A stretch of 64,000 nucleotides of DNA from Neorhizobium tomejilense (GTDB lineage: Bacteria > Pseudomonadota > Alphaproteobacteria > Rhizobiales > Rhizobiaceae): positions 1 to 64,000 of the forward strand of contig PVBG01000006.1 of NCBI GenBank assembly GCA_002968845.1. Direction: 5' to 3'. This document shows positions 52,690-61,120 of this stretch, piece by piece. A program made the position numbers and the translations under genes. How positions within the stretch are numbered: position 1 is the first letter of the stretch; each line of letters starts with the position of its first letter. Below the pieces are notes generated by a model. The model did no database searches and was not told the origin of the DNA. It worked only from the letters and a program-made list of their open reading frames with translations.

Positions 52690-53553
52690 TCATCCGGCCA
52701 GTGCCGCCTCGATGGCCAATTGTTCAGAAATGAAGGACTCAACGCTGCGCGGTGGGCGGCCGAGCAGCGAGGCAACGACGTCGGTCGTCAAAGCCGCCCG
52801 ACCGGCCGCAATAAGGCGTCCGAACTCCGCGACGGCACGATGTTCGAAATCGCCATCAGGCGTCAGAGCAGACGGAGGTCTCTCGACCAAGGCGACCGGC
52901 CGCTTGAGGATGGTGGAAAGCAGAACCGCGATTTGTCGCGGCGTGACGATTCCTGGCCCTGTCAGGTTCAGCGGAGTGCTGGAGACCGTTTCAGCCAGCA
53001 GCTGATGGACGGCGACATCGGCTATGTCACGGGCATCGATGTACCCGACGCCGGCATCAGGATTGGCTGCAGAGATGGGGTTGCCGACGAGAACCTGCCG
53101 AATCGTGTTGGCAAGCGACACCTGCATCCACGCATTTGGACGAAGGGAAATCGATTCAATCGAAAGGCGACGGAGGTGCTGCTCGATGGAGGCGTGGGCG
53201 TCACCGGAAATCGAGACGCCGGGCGGATCGATCGTCCAATCCGAACCCGAAATCTTGACGATGCGTCGCACGCCTGCGGTCTCGGCGGCGTTGGCTACGG
53301 CGATCTGGTCCGCCGCCAACCGCTCACTGATCGGCGACAGGAGGAGAAGCCGCCCGACGCCCCTGATGGCGGCATCGAGCGAGTAACGGTCGGCAAATTC
53401 GCCGACAGCGATCTGGACGGTAGTGCCGAACAGCTTGCGTGCCGTTTCCGGCCGGCGGGTGAGGATCCGGACCGGCCGGTTCCGCGCGACGAGCTGTTCG
53501 ACGAGAAGCTGGCCCAGCCTCCCGGTCGCGCCGGTAACGAGGATCCGGCTCAT
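52690..53553 (-). CDS. NmrA-like NAD(P)-binding oxidoreductase
   Basis: A 287-residue atypical SDR. Start MSRILVTGATGRLGQLLVEQ at ATG 53553; a longer frame begins inside the upstream gene. The NADP motif GATGRLG is followed by VRILTRRPETA and LLLLSPISERLAADQIAVAN, and YIDARDIADVAVHQLLAETV is typical of NmrA/quinone-oxidoreductase-like proteins. It overlaps the DszB-like gene upstream by 4 bp, so it belongs to that operon. It may reduce a quinone or bind NADP as a sensor. Confidence 0.87.
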   Translation of the reverse strand: MSRILVTGATGRLGQLLVEQLVARNRPVRILTRRPETARKLFGTTVQIAVGEFADRYSLDAAIRGVGRLLLLSPISERLAADQIAVANAAETAGVRRIVKISGSDWTIDPPGVSISGDAHASIEQHLRRLSIESISLRPNAWMQVSLANTIRQVLVGNPISAANPDAGVGYIDARDIADVAVHQLLAETVSSTPLNLTGPGIVTPRQIAVLLSTILKRPVALVERPPSALTPDGDFEHRAVAEFGRLIAAGRAALTTDVVASLLGRPPRSVESFISEQLAIEAALAG

Positions 53554-54584
53554 GCGGCTGCCCGCCGGTTTGCGGCTTCCAGTGGCCTGCTGTCGATCCA
53601 GGCGGGCAGATCGAAATCGGCGGGGATGAAACCCCATTCGAGGAGGAAATTCTTGAAGTGATCGAAAGCGGCGATCTGGTCTGCGTCCAGCGAGAGCGTC
53701 AAATGCTTGTGTACGTCGGGGCCATTTGCTGCCCGGATCGCATCTTCGCCGACGCCGATCTCATTGGCGATCAGGCGCACGGCGTCGCCCGGATTGGCTT
53801 CAGCCCACGCCGCCACTCTGTCGACGGTTTGGACCAGGTCGGTAACGAGGTCGAAATGCTCGTCGAGGAAGCGGGCATCGACGGTCAGGGGCCGCGGCGT
53901 GCCATTGTTGATGCGGATTTTTGCGTCGGGATGGAAGCCGAATTCCGAGACGATGACCGCGCCGACCTGGTTGGCGAGCACGATTCCTTCCGCCCCCTTG
54001 ACGAAAAAGGCGTCGATGTGGCCGCGGGCAAGGGCCAGGAGTTCGTCGCCATAAGGGTAGCGCCGCTTGAGACCGAGAAAGGCGGCATTGCCCCGCTCGA
54101 TCAGGGTGGCCTCGGTACTGTCGAGATAGACGAGTTCGACATCGGTATGGACCAGGCCTTCCAGCGACAGGGCAGAGACAATCCCCTTCAGCGCCGTGGC
54201 GCGCTGGAAGTCGACGATCTTCTCGTCCGGCTTGCGCGGCACGCCGAGGCGACGGCCCTTCAAATCGGCGCTGGTCTTTATGCCGGAGGAGCGTAGCGCG
54301 ATAATCGCCTGGAACTCGTCAGTGGTGGTGATGCCAACGACTCGCGTCCCGCGTCCGCCGGAGCGGGCCCAGATCGGCGGGATATTGCCTCCCTGCCGGA
54401 AAGAGTAGTCGAGCGCATGGGTGAAATGGCTCTGGCGAACGACGGGGTCCTTGCTGTCGCGGATCGAGCGGACCAAGACGCCGGAGGATTCGAACTGCCG
54501 ATCGATCCAGCCGAGCTGGTGGGCGATCGAAAGCGGCGTCGGGGCGGGGCAGCGCGTGTACCAAATGGAGGAGGGAGACGACAT
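53550..54584 (-). CDS. DszB-like desulfinase / SBP-fold protein 1
   Basis: A 344-residue protein of the solute-binding fold with no signal peptide (start MSSPSSIWYTRCPAPTPLSI), so it should stay in the cytosol. It aligns by eye with DszB (2'-hydroxybiphenyl-2-sulfinate desulfinase). Cys12 in TRCPAPTP corresponds to DszB Cys27. HFTHALDYSFR places His53 and Arg63 ten residues apart, as are DszB His60 and Arg70. GGNIPPIWARSG and TRVVGITT match the next conserved block. DszB releases sulfite from an aryl sulfinate. It overlaps the NmrA-like gene by 4 bp and follows the DszC-like gene by 8 bp. A periplasmic binding protein that lost its signal is the less likely alternative. Confidence 0.78.
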   Translation of the reverse strand: MSSPSSIWYTRCPAPTPLSIAHQLGWIDRQFESSGVLVRSIRDSKDPVVRQSHFTHALDYSFRQGGNIPPIWARSGGRGTRVVGITTTDEFQAIIALRSSGIKTSADLKGRRLGVPRKPDEKIVDFQRATALKGIVSALSLEGLVHTDVELVYLDSTEATLIERGNAAFLGLKRRYPYGDELLALARGHIDAFFVKGAEGIVLANQVGAVIVSEFGFHPDAKIRINNGTPRPLTVDARFLDEHFDLVTDLVQTVDRVAAWAEANPGDAVRLIANEIGVGEDAIRAANGPDVHKHLTLSLDADQIAAFDHFKNFLLEWGFIPADFDLPAWIDSRPLEAANRRAAA

Positions 54585-54592
54585 GATGGCTC

Positions 54593-55828
54593 CTAACCGC
54601 GGCCGACGACGGCGAGGCGGGGTTGCGGGTGAGGGCGCACGGGCACCGGTTCGAGCACGGTCGCGGGTGCAGCGGCATGCCGGCCGAGCGCGGCCCTGGC
54701 GAGCATGGTGCGGATCAGGTTGTTCTGGGGCGCATGGGCGTTGCCGGACAGCGCATCCCGGTGATGCCGCTCCAGCGGGTTGTCGCGGCTGATGCCGGGA
54801 TTGCCGCCGAGTTCCAGTGCCAGCGTGGTGACGGCGATGGCGTTTTCCATGACGGTATGCTTGACCGCCGCCGCATCCGGACCGAACGGTTGTCCTGCAT
54901 CGAAATCTTCGGCGATCGAGCGGAGCAGGCGGCGGTTGGTCGTCAGCCAGACCTCGATGTGGCCGAGGCCGTCTTGAATTCGGGGGACTGTCGAGAGAGG
55001 AGCGCCAAGGCTTGCCGGCGCCCTTGATGTGGTGAATTCAATCAGCCAGTCGCGGGCACCTCGGGCGGCCCCGTCATAGATCGCCGGGACGAGGCTGAAA
55101 TACCAGGCGCCCAGGCGTTCGTCGCGTTTGATGCCCTCACTGGCTGGTGCAATGTCGAGCACGTCCTCGAGCGGGATCGCGACATCATCGAGGATCAGGT
55201 CGTCGCTGTTGGTGGCGCGCATGCCCGTGGCGTTCCAGGTCTTTTCCACTCGAATGCCATCGGCGCTGGTGGGCACCAGAAATGAACCGAGGCGCGGCTC
55301 CGGCTCGTCGGTGATGGCGAGCACGGAGACCCAGCGCAGAAGTGGAATACCGGTCGCATAGGTCTTGTGGCCGCTGATCCGCCATTCGTTGCCGACCCTG
55401 CGGGCCACCGTTTCCGGCGGTGTGCCGTGCGAAGGCGAGCCGACGCGTGGCTCCACCTGCGCGGCGTTGATGAGCGCCACGCCTTCGCGATTGGCCTTCG
55501 TGACGCGTTCGACCAGATGTTTCGGCCACTTGCCCGAAGCGCGGATCGAATAGTGCTGGTTATAATGCATGGACAGCACCAGCGCGGTGGAAGGTTCGCC
55601 GCGGGCGATGGCGGAAACGACCGCCAGCGCTTCGGTCAGACCGCCGCCGAGGCCGCCATGTTCGACCGCCGTCACGAGGCCAAGAAGGCCGGTTTCGTAG
55701 AGTGCATCGAAATTGGCGAAAGGAAATTCGCCTGTCTCGTCATAATGACGGGCAGTCAACGCGAAGCGTTTTCCCAGTTCCTCAGCTTTGGCAATCAGCG
55801 ACGCGAAATCGATCGAAGCGGTCATCAT
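54593..55828 (-). CDS. acyl-CoA-dehydrogenase-fold monooxygenase, DszC/SfnB-like
   Basis: A 411-residue flavoprotein of the acyl-CoA dehydrogenase fold. It has the N-terminal helical domain (FANFDALYETGLLGLVTAVE), the beta-barrel middle (RRVGNEWRISGHKTYATGIP) and the C-terminal helical bundle (ENAIAVTTLALELGGNPGIS). The catalytic Glu of true acyl-CoA dehydrogenases is not evident, as in DszC and SfnB, which oxygenate sulfur compounds with reduced FMN. ATG 55828 or the adjacent ATG 55825 starts it, the latter better spaced from GGAG. It sits between the two DszB-like genes with 8-9 bp gaps. Role as S-oxygenase is inferred. Confidence 0.83.
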   Translation of the reverse strand: MMTASIDFASLIAKAEELGKRFALTARHYDETGEFPFANFDALYETGLLGLVTAVEHGGLGGGLTEALAVVSAIARGEPSTALVLSMHYNQHYSIRASGKWPKHLVERVTKANREGVALINAAQVEPRVGSPSHGTPPETVARRVGNEWRISGHKTYATGIPLLRWVSVLAITDEPEPRLGSFLVPTSADGIRVEKTWNATGMRATNSDDLILDDVAIPLEDVLDIAPASEGIKRDERLGAWYFSLVPAIYDGAARGARDWLIEFTTSRAPASLGAPLSTVPRIQDGLGHIEVWLTTNRRLLRSIAEDFDAGQPFGPDAAAVKHTVMENAIAVTTLALELGGNPGISRDNPLERHHRDALSGNAHAPQNNLIRTMLARAALGRHAAAPATVLEPVPVRPHPQPRLAVVGRG

Positions 55829-55837
55829 GTTCTCCGA

Positions 55838-56878
55838 TCAGGCGACGGCACGGGTTTCGAGCAGTGCCCAGGGACGATGATCGACCCAGGCGTCGATATC
55901 GAAGTCGGAGGCGAGGAAGCCCCATTCGTGCAGAAAATCCTTGTAGTGGCCGATTGCTTCCACCAAGTCAGGCTCGAGCCCGATGCCGAGATGCTCGTGG
56001 AGGTGCGGTCCGTTGGCGGAGGCCACGACCTCTTCCGATGCGCCCACCTCGCGGGCGACGAAGCGGCGCACGTCGTCCGGATGGCTTTCCGCCCAGGCGC
56101 TGGCCCGCTTCAAGGTTCCGATGAGCTTTGCCACGAGATCCGGCCGATCGTCGGCGAACCGCTCATCGACGGTGAGGATGCGTGGCGAGCCGGAATTGAT
56201 GCGGATCTTCGGATCGGGGTGGAAACCGAATTCGGCGACCGTGTGGGTTGCGAAGAGGTTGGCGACACTGATGCCCGACGTGCCTTTCACGTAGATCGCG
56301 TCCACCTCGCCGCGCAGCACCGCGGCGATTTCCGGCCCGTAGGCCTGCTGGTTGCGCAGACCGTAGAGCTGCGGGCCTTCGCGATTGTCGAGTACCGAAT
56401 CGGGAAGCGCGATGTCGACGATCTCGACGTCCTTTTGGGTGAGGCCTTCCAGCGAAAGTGCGGAGACCAGGCCCTTCAGCGCGGTGGCGGCCATGAAATC
56501 GACGACGCCAGGTGGGCGGCGGGCGATGCCGAAGCGACGGCCGACGAGATCCTTCGTCGTTCTGATTCCTGTGCCGGGTAGGGTAATGATCGCCTGGAAT
56601 TCATCTGTCCAGGTAATGCCGACGAGGCGCGTCGGATTGCCCTCCGAGCGGGCTCGGATCGGCGGGACATTGCCGCCGTGGCGGAAGGAATAGTCAAGGT
56701 GATGATCGAAATGGCTGGACCGGATGTTCCGGTCCTTGTTGTCGATGATCGAGTTGAGGGTGATACCCTCCCTGGCGAAGGTTTCATCCAGCAGGCCAAG
56801 CTGGGTCGCGAGACCCACTGGAGTGGGCACAGGGCAGCGCGTGTACCAGATTTGAGAAATGGCGTTCCGAATGGTCAT
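55838..56878 (-). CDS. DszB-like desulfinase / SBP-fold protein 2
   Basis: A 346-residue paralogue of the protein at 53550, again without a signal peptide. Cys15 lies in YTRCPVPTPVGL, and His56 and Arg66 lie in HFDHHLDYSFRHGGNVPPI, with the same ten-residue spacing as the DszB active-site His and Arg. DEFQAIITLPGTGIRTTKDL and EFGFHPDPKIRINSGSPRIL are shared with paralogue 1 but the rest has diverged. It is the first gene of the minus-strand operon, facing the divergent ABC-transporter operon at 57189. Two desulfinases may serve two sulfinates, or the pair may form a heteromer. Confidence 0.77.
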   Translation of the reverse strand: MTIRNAISQIWYTRCPVPTPVGLATQLGLLDETFAREGITLNSIIDNKDRNIRSSHFDHHLDYSFRHGGNVPPIRARSEGNPTRLVGITWTDEFQAIITLPGTGIRTTKDLVGRRFGIARRPPGVVDFMAATALKGLVSALSLEGLTQKDVEIVDIALPDSVLDNREGPQLYGLRNQQAYGPEIAAVLRGEVDAIYVKGTSGISVANLFATHTVAEFGFHPDPKIRINSGSPRILTVDERFADDRPDLVAKLIGTLKRASAWAESHPDDVRRFVAREVGASEEVVASANGPHLHEHLGIGLEPDLVEAIGHYKDFLHEWGFLASDFDIDAWVDHRPWALLETRAVA

Positions 56879-57073
56879 GGTATCCTCCTATGCCTCGTCC
56901 GCGTCTTCAGGCCCGCGGAAGCCTTTTTCTTCCAGTCGCAGCAAACGAGTGTGTTCTTGCCTCTGGTTTGCGAAACGTGGGAGATAATTGCGTAAACTGG
57001 TTATGCGTGAGTATTTATCGGAACTTGATTTCCAGAAATGATTGGAATCAGGTTTTATTTTGCGCAAACAGAA

Positions 57074-57099
57074 TTGACAAAGCCTATAGAATTAGTCAA
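57074..57099. promoter_or_regulatory. divergent promoter region with TTGAC inverted repeat
   Basis: The 310-bp gap 56879-57188 between the divergent operons is much richer in A/T than the coding DNA. TTGAC at 57074-57078 and GTCAA at 57095-57099 form an inverted repeat around 16 bases, and TTGACA could serve as a -35 element. Likely site of a shared regulator such as a CysB-type protein, but no regulator gene is in the window and the motif is short. Confidence 0.3.
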
Positions 57100-57188
57100 C
57101 TATCAAAATTACCGGATGCCGAAATCAGTGTTTCCGGAAGTCTTGTGCTGCTCCGTGCAGCTAACGTGAACCTGAGAGGCGGAGCACG

Positions 57189-58175
57189 ATGCCGGCGCTG
57201 CTGAGAATTGGACGAACACTGCGACGCACGCTGCTGCAGGCGATCCCGACCGTCCTCGGGATCGTCATCCTGAATTTCTTTCTGCTGCAGCTGGCACCCG
57301 GTGACGCAGCCGACGTGATGGCCGGCGAGGCGGGCTCCGCGACGGCGGAAAGCATGGCGGCACTGCGCTCGCGCTTCGGCCTCGACAATCCCGTCCTCGT
57401 ACAGCTCGGGCATTATCTCAACAATCTTGCGCATTTCAGCCTTGGATTTTCACCACGCTACGGCATGCCGGTCGCGGACCTGATCGCCCAGCGCCTGCCG
57501 GGCACGCTGACATTGATGGCTTTCGCGCTGACCATTGCCATCCTGCTCGGCGTCATCCTCGGTTCGCTGATGGCATCTTTCGCCGGCCGTATTCCGGATC
57601 GCTTGCTGTCGATCTTTTCGCTGCTTTTCTATTCCATCCCGAGCTTCTGGATCGGCCTGATGCTGATCGTCTTCTTCTCCGTGAAGCTCGGCTGGTTGCC
57701 GAGCGGCGGCGCCGGGACGATCGGGTCGCGACTAACCGGCCTGCCGGCAATCCTTGACAAGGCGCGCTACATGGTGCTGCCGGCGACGTCGCTCGCGCTG
57801 TTCTACGTGGCGATCTATGCCCGGCTGACGCGCGCCTCGATGTTGGAGGTCAAGAACCAGGATTTCGTCCGTACCGCCTATGCCAAGGGGCTGACGCCTT
57901 TCGGCGTCACCGCCCGCCATATCCTGCGCAATGCGCTGATCCCGATCACCACCATGGCCGGCATGCATATCGGCGGCATGCTGGGTGGCGCGGTGGTGGT
58001 CGAGACCGTCTATAGCTGGCCGGGCCTCGGCCGGCTCGCTTTCGAAGCGGTCATGGGCCGCGACTTCACAGTGCTGCTCGGCATCCTGCTTCTCTCTTCG
58101 CTTCTCGTCATCATCGCCAATGCCGCCGTGGATATCATCCACGCCTGGCTCGACCCTCGTATTGGAGCCCGCTGA
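57189..58175 (+). CDS. oligopeptide-type ABC transporter permease (DppB/GsiC-like)
   Basis: A 328-residue inner-membrane permease with six helices. Family signatures are FFLLQLAPGDAADVMAGEAG in the first periplasmic loop, SLLFYSIPSFWIGLMLIVFF, and the EAA loop FVRTAYAKGLTPFGVTARHI followed by HILRNALIPITTMAG. ATG 57189 follows GGCGGAGCACG. Its stop overlaps the next start (TGATG). First gene of a four-gene transporter operon, divergent from the DszB/DszC-like operon. Confidence 0.92.
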   Translation: MPALLRIGRTLRRTLLQAIPTVLGIVILNFFLLQLAPGDAADVMAGEAGSATAESMAALRSRFGLDNPVLVQLGHYLNNLAHFSLGFSPRYGMPVADLIAQRLPGTLTLMAFALTIAILLGVILGSLMASFAGRIPDRLLSIFSLLFYSIPSFWIGLMLIVFFSVKLGWLPSGGAGTIGSRLTGLPAILDKARYMVLPATSLALFYVAIYARLTRASMLEVKNQDFVRTAYAKGLTPFGVTARHILRNALIPITTMAGMHIGGMLGGAVVVETVYSWPGLGRLAFEAVMGRDFTVLLGILLLSSLLVIIANAAVDIIHAWLDPRIGAR

Positions 58176-59179
58176 TGTCCACGACCGATGTCGGAAACTT
58201 CCGCAGCCTTGCGGCCGAACGCCAATCCGCTGCGGAGCGCGAGGCGCTTGCGGCGAGTGCCGCAACCGAGGGGCCGGCGTGGTCCAATATGAAGGCTCCG
58301 GACGCCCGCTCGCAACAGAGCGCAGCGGTTGCGGTGACCAACGGACGGCGGGCGCTGAAGGTTTTTCTGTCGAACCCGAACGCCTTGTTCGGCACGGGTT
58401 TCCTTGTCTTCGTCATCCTCGTCGCCCTTACCGCGCCGATCCTCTATCCGGACGATCCCCTGTCCATGGTGGGCCGCCCGTTTCTCTGGCCGGGGCAGAG
58501 CCCCGCCTATCCGCTCGGCACGGATTCGCTCGGCCGCGACGTGCTTGCCGGTATCCTGCATGGTTCGCGCATCTCACTGTTCGTCGGGCTCATGGCAACG
58601 GCGCTGGGGCTGACGTTCGGCGTCCTGGTTGGCTCGACTGCAGGTTATTTCGGCGGCTGGATCGACGATCTACTGGTTCGGCTTATCGAAATCTTCCAGA
58701 CGCTGCCGAGTTTCGTGCTGCTGGTCGTGCTGGTGGCGATCGCCCAGCCCTCGGCCACGACGGTGACGCTTGCCATCGCCGTCATTTCCTGGCCGACGGT
58801 GGCGCGGCTCACCCGCGCCGAATTCCGCGCCATTCGCGAGAAGGATTTTGTCGTGGCGGCCCGCAGCCTCGGTTACGGCCACGCCCGCATCATCTTCCGG
58901 GAAATCCTGCCCAACGCGCTGCCACCGATCATCGTTACTTCGTCGGTCATGGTGGCGACGGCAATTCTCATGGAATCGGCGCTTTCCTTCATGGGGCTCG
59001 GCGATCCGAACGTGGTGAGCTGGGGTTCCATGATCGGTACCGGTCGCGAGCTCGTCCGCACCGCCTGGTATCTGACCGCGCTGCCAGGGCTGGCGATCGT
59101 CTTTACGGTACTGGCCCTCAACCTCATCGGCGACGGCCTGAACGACGCCCTCAATCCCCGTTTCTCGCAGGATCGTTGA
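58175..59179 (+). CDS. oligopeptide-type ABC transporter permease (DppC/GsiD-like)
   Basis: A 334-residue permease with a hydrophilic N-terminal tail of about 65 residues, longer than usual for the family (Ala/Gln-rich, QSAAEREALAASAATEGPAW). The core has YPLGTDSLGRDVLAGILHGS, the classic DppC motif, and the EAA loop FVVAARSLGYGHARIIFREI. It ends NLIGDGLNDALNPRFSQDR, the usual DppC tail. It overlaps the DppB-like gene by one base. Confidence 0.92.
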   Translation: MSTTDVGNFRSLAAERQSAAEREALAASAATEGPAWSNMKAPDARSQQSAAVAVTNGRRALKVFLSNPNALFGTGFLVFVILVALTAPILYPDDPLSMVGRPFLWPGQSPAYPLGTDSLGRDVLAGILHGSRISLFVGLMATALGLTFGVLVGSTAGYFGGWIDDLLVRLIEIFQTLPSFVLLVVLVAIAQPSATTVTLAIAVISWPTVARLTRAEFRAIREKDFVVAARSLGYGHARIIFREILPNALPPIIVTSSVMVATAILMESALSFMGLGDPNVVSWGSMIGTGRELVRTAWYLTALPGLAIVFTVLALNLIGDGLNDALNPRFSQDR

Positions 59180-59182
59180 GCC

Positions 59183-60181
59183 ATGGCCCCGCTGCTTCAA
59201 GTCGACAACCTGACCATCCGATTTCCCCGTGCCGAGCCCGTCCGCGATCTCTCGTTCGAAATTTCCCAAGGCGAGACGCTGGCGATTGTCGGCGAATCCG
59301 GCTCTGGCAAGTCGCTGACCGCGCTTGCACTGATGCAGCTCCTGCCGCGCGCCGCACGGATTGCCAATGGCAGCATTTCATTTGGTGGGCGCGATCTCAC
59401 CAAGCTCGGTGCGCGCGAGATGCGGCATCTGCGCGGCCGCGAGATCGCCATGATCTTCCAGGAGCCGATGACCAGCCTCAACCCGGTCATGACCATTGGC
59501 CGCCAGATCGCTGAGGTGCTGCAGGTTCACGAAAAGCTCTCCAGCAGGGCGGCGCGCGAGCGGGCGATCGAGCTTCTGAGGCTGGTTCGTATTCCGGCGC
59601 CGGAAAAGCGCGTTGACGACTATCCGCATCAGCTCTCCGGCGGCATGCGCCAGCGTGTGATGATCGCGATCGCCGTTGCCTGCAAGCCGAAACTCCTGAT
59701 CGCCGACGAGCCGACAACCGCGCTCGATGTGACCATCCAGGCGCAGGTGCTCGACCTGCTCGATACGCTGCGGCGCGAGCTTCAAATGGCCGTCGTGCTG
59801 ATCACCCACGACCTTGGTGTCGTGGCGCAATGGGCCGACAAGGTCGTCGTCATGTATGCCGGCCGCAAGGTGGAACAGGCGCTGCCGGACGACCTCTTCA
59901 ACGATCCGCTGCATCCCTATACGCGTGGCCTCCTCGCGGCCTCGCCGCGGCTGAAGCACGATTTCCATTATCGTGACGGGGCCCTCACCGAGATTCCCGG
60001 TTCGATCGTCTCGGCCGTCGGCGAGACCGGCTGTCCGTTCCGGCCGCGATGCAATCAGGCGCGCGCCAGCTGCAGCCATCACGTGCCTCAACTCACCGTT
60101 CCGGCCGAGGATCGGCTGGTCGCCTGTCCCTTCACGACATCCATCAAGGCCGTTCCCCATGCCGCTGCTCTCAGTCTCTGA
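59183..60181 (+). CDS. oligopeptide-type ABC transporter ATP-binding protein (DppD-like)
   Basis: A 332-residue ATPase. Walker A is [20 protein letters not shown], the signature [20 protein letters not shown], Walker [15 protein letters not shown] and the His switch [17 protein letters not shown]. The C-terminal oligopeptide-type extension with [14 protein letters not shown] carries three Cys, as in the iron-sulfur or metal-bearing tails of DppD/OppD. It starts three bases after the DppC stop and overlaps the next gene by 23 bp. Confidence 0.92.
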   Translation: MAPLLQVDNLTIRFPRAEPVRDLSFEISQGETLAIVGESGSGKSLTALALMQLLPRAARIANGSISFGGRDLTKLGAREMRHLRGREIAMIFQEPMTSLNPVMTIGRQIAEVLQVHEKLSSRAARERAIELLRLVRIPAPEKRVDDYPHQLSGGMRQRVMIAIAVACKPKLLIADEPTTALDVTIQAQVLDLLDTLRRELQMAVVLITHDLGVVAQWADKVVVMYAGRKVEQALPDDLFNDPLHPYTRGLLAASPRLKHDFHYRDGALTEIPGSIVSAVGETGCPFRPRCNQARASCSHHVPQLTVPAEDRLVACPFTTSIKAVPHAAALSL

Positions 60182-61103
60182 CCTCAAGACCCACTACAAG
60201 AGTCGGGACGGCCTGTTGCGGGCCGTCGATGGTATCGATCTCGTCGTCGAACGCGGCGAAACGGTCGGACTCGTCGGCGAGAGCGGCTGCGGCAAGTCTA
60301 CGCTCGGCAAAACGGTGCTCAGACTGGTCGACCCGACGGCGGGCCGCATCGAATTCAAGGGCGAGGATATCACTGTGCTCGACCAGCGAAGCCTGCAAAG
60401 CGTTCGCAAGTCGATCCAGATGATTTTTCAGGACCCGTACGCCTCGCTCAATCCGCGCCAGACCATCGGCGAGATCCTGGAGGCGCCGCTGATCGTCCAC
60501 AAGGTCGGTGATCGCACTGAGCGGCGGCAGATCATCGCCAATATCGTTGCCAAGGTCGGGTTGCCCTCGGAATCCATCAATCGCTATCCTCATGAATTTT
60601 CCGGCGGCCAACGTCAGCGCATCGGCATCGCCCGGGCGCTGCTCCTCAATCCCGAACTGATCGTCTGCGACGAACCCGTCTCGGCGCTCGACCTCTCCAT
60701 CCAGGCCCAGATCCTCAACCTGCTCGTCGAGATGAAGAAGGAATTCGGCCTTTCCTATCTCTTCATCAGCCATGACCTTTCGGTGGTGCGCTATTTCGCC
60801 GACCGAGTGATGGTCATGTATCTCGGGCGGATCGTGGAGAGCGCCGATAATGCGACGCTCTGGTCCGATCCGCGACATCCCTATACGCGCGCGCTGATGG
60901 ATGCGGTGCCCGACCCGGCAAGGCCGCGCCAGGCCGCCCCCCTCGGCGGTGACCTGCCGAGCCCCAGCGACATTCCTTCTGGCTGTCGGTTCCACACTCG
61001 CTGCCCGCTCGCGACGGATCTCTGCCGCGCAGACGAACCCGAATTCCGCGCTATTGCACCCGGCCACCAGGTCGCCTGCCATTTCGCGGATAGCATCAAC
61101 TGA
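60159..61103 (+). CDS. oligopeptide-type ABC transporter ATP-binding protein (DppF-like)
   Basis: A 314-residue ATPase starting [20 protein letters not shown] at ATG 60159, inside the end of the DppD-like gene; a longer in-frame start would only add out-of-frame sequence of that gene. Walker A is VGESGCGKSTLGKTVLRLVD, then IQMIFQDPYASLNPRQTI, the signature FSGGQRQRIGIARALLLNPE and Walker B LIVCDEPVSALDLS. The tail has GCRFHTRCPLATDLCRAD. With the DppB, C and D-like subunits it needs a binding protein; the one at 45072 is the nearest. Confidence 0.92.
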   Translation: MPLLSVSDLKTHYKSRDGLLRAVDGIDLVVERGETVGLVGESGCGKSTLGKTVLRLVDPTAGRIEFKGEDITVLDQRSLQSVRKSIQMIFQDPYASLNPRQTIGEILEAPLIVHKVGDRTERRQIIANIVAKVGLPSESINRYPHEFSGGQRQRIGIARALLLNPELIVCDEPVSALDLSIQAQILNLLVEMKKEFGLSYLFISHDLSVVRYFADRVMVMYLGRIVESADNATLWSDPRHPYTRALMDAVPDPARPRQAAPLGGDLPSPSDIPSGCRFHTRCPLATDLCRADEPEFRAIAPGHQVACHFADSIN

Positions 61104-61120
61104 AATAAGGGAGTTTTTGA

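Noticed and set aside
53550-56878. Calling the two SBP-fold proteins ordinary nitrate/taurine-type ABC binding proteins
   Set aside because: Neither has a signal peptide and both keep the DszB Cys, His and Arg pattern, and they flank a DszC-like gene. I keep the possibility only as an alternative.
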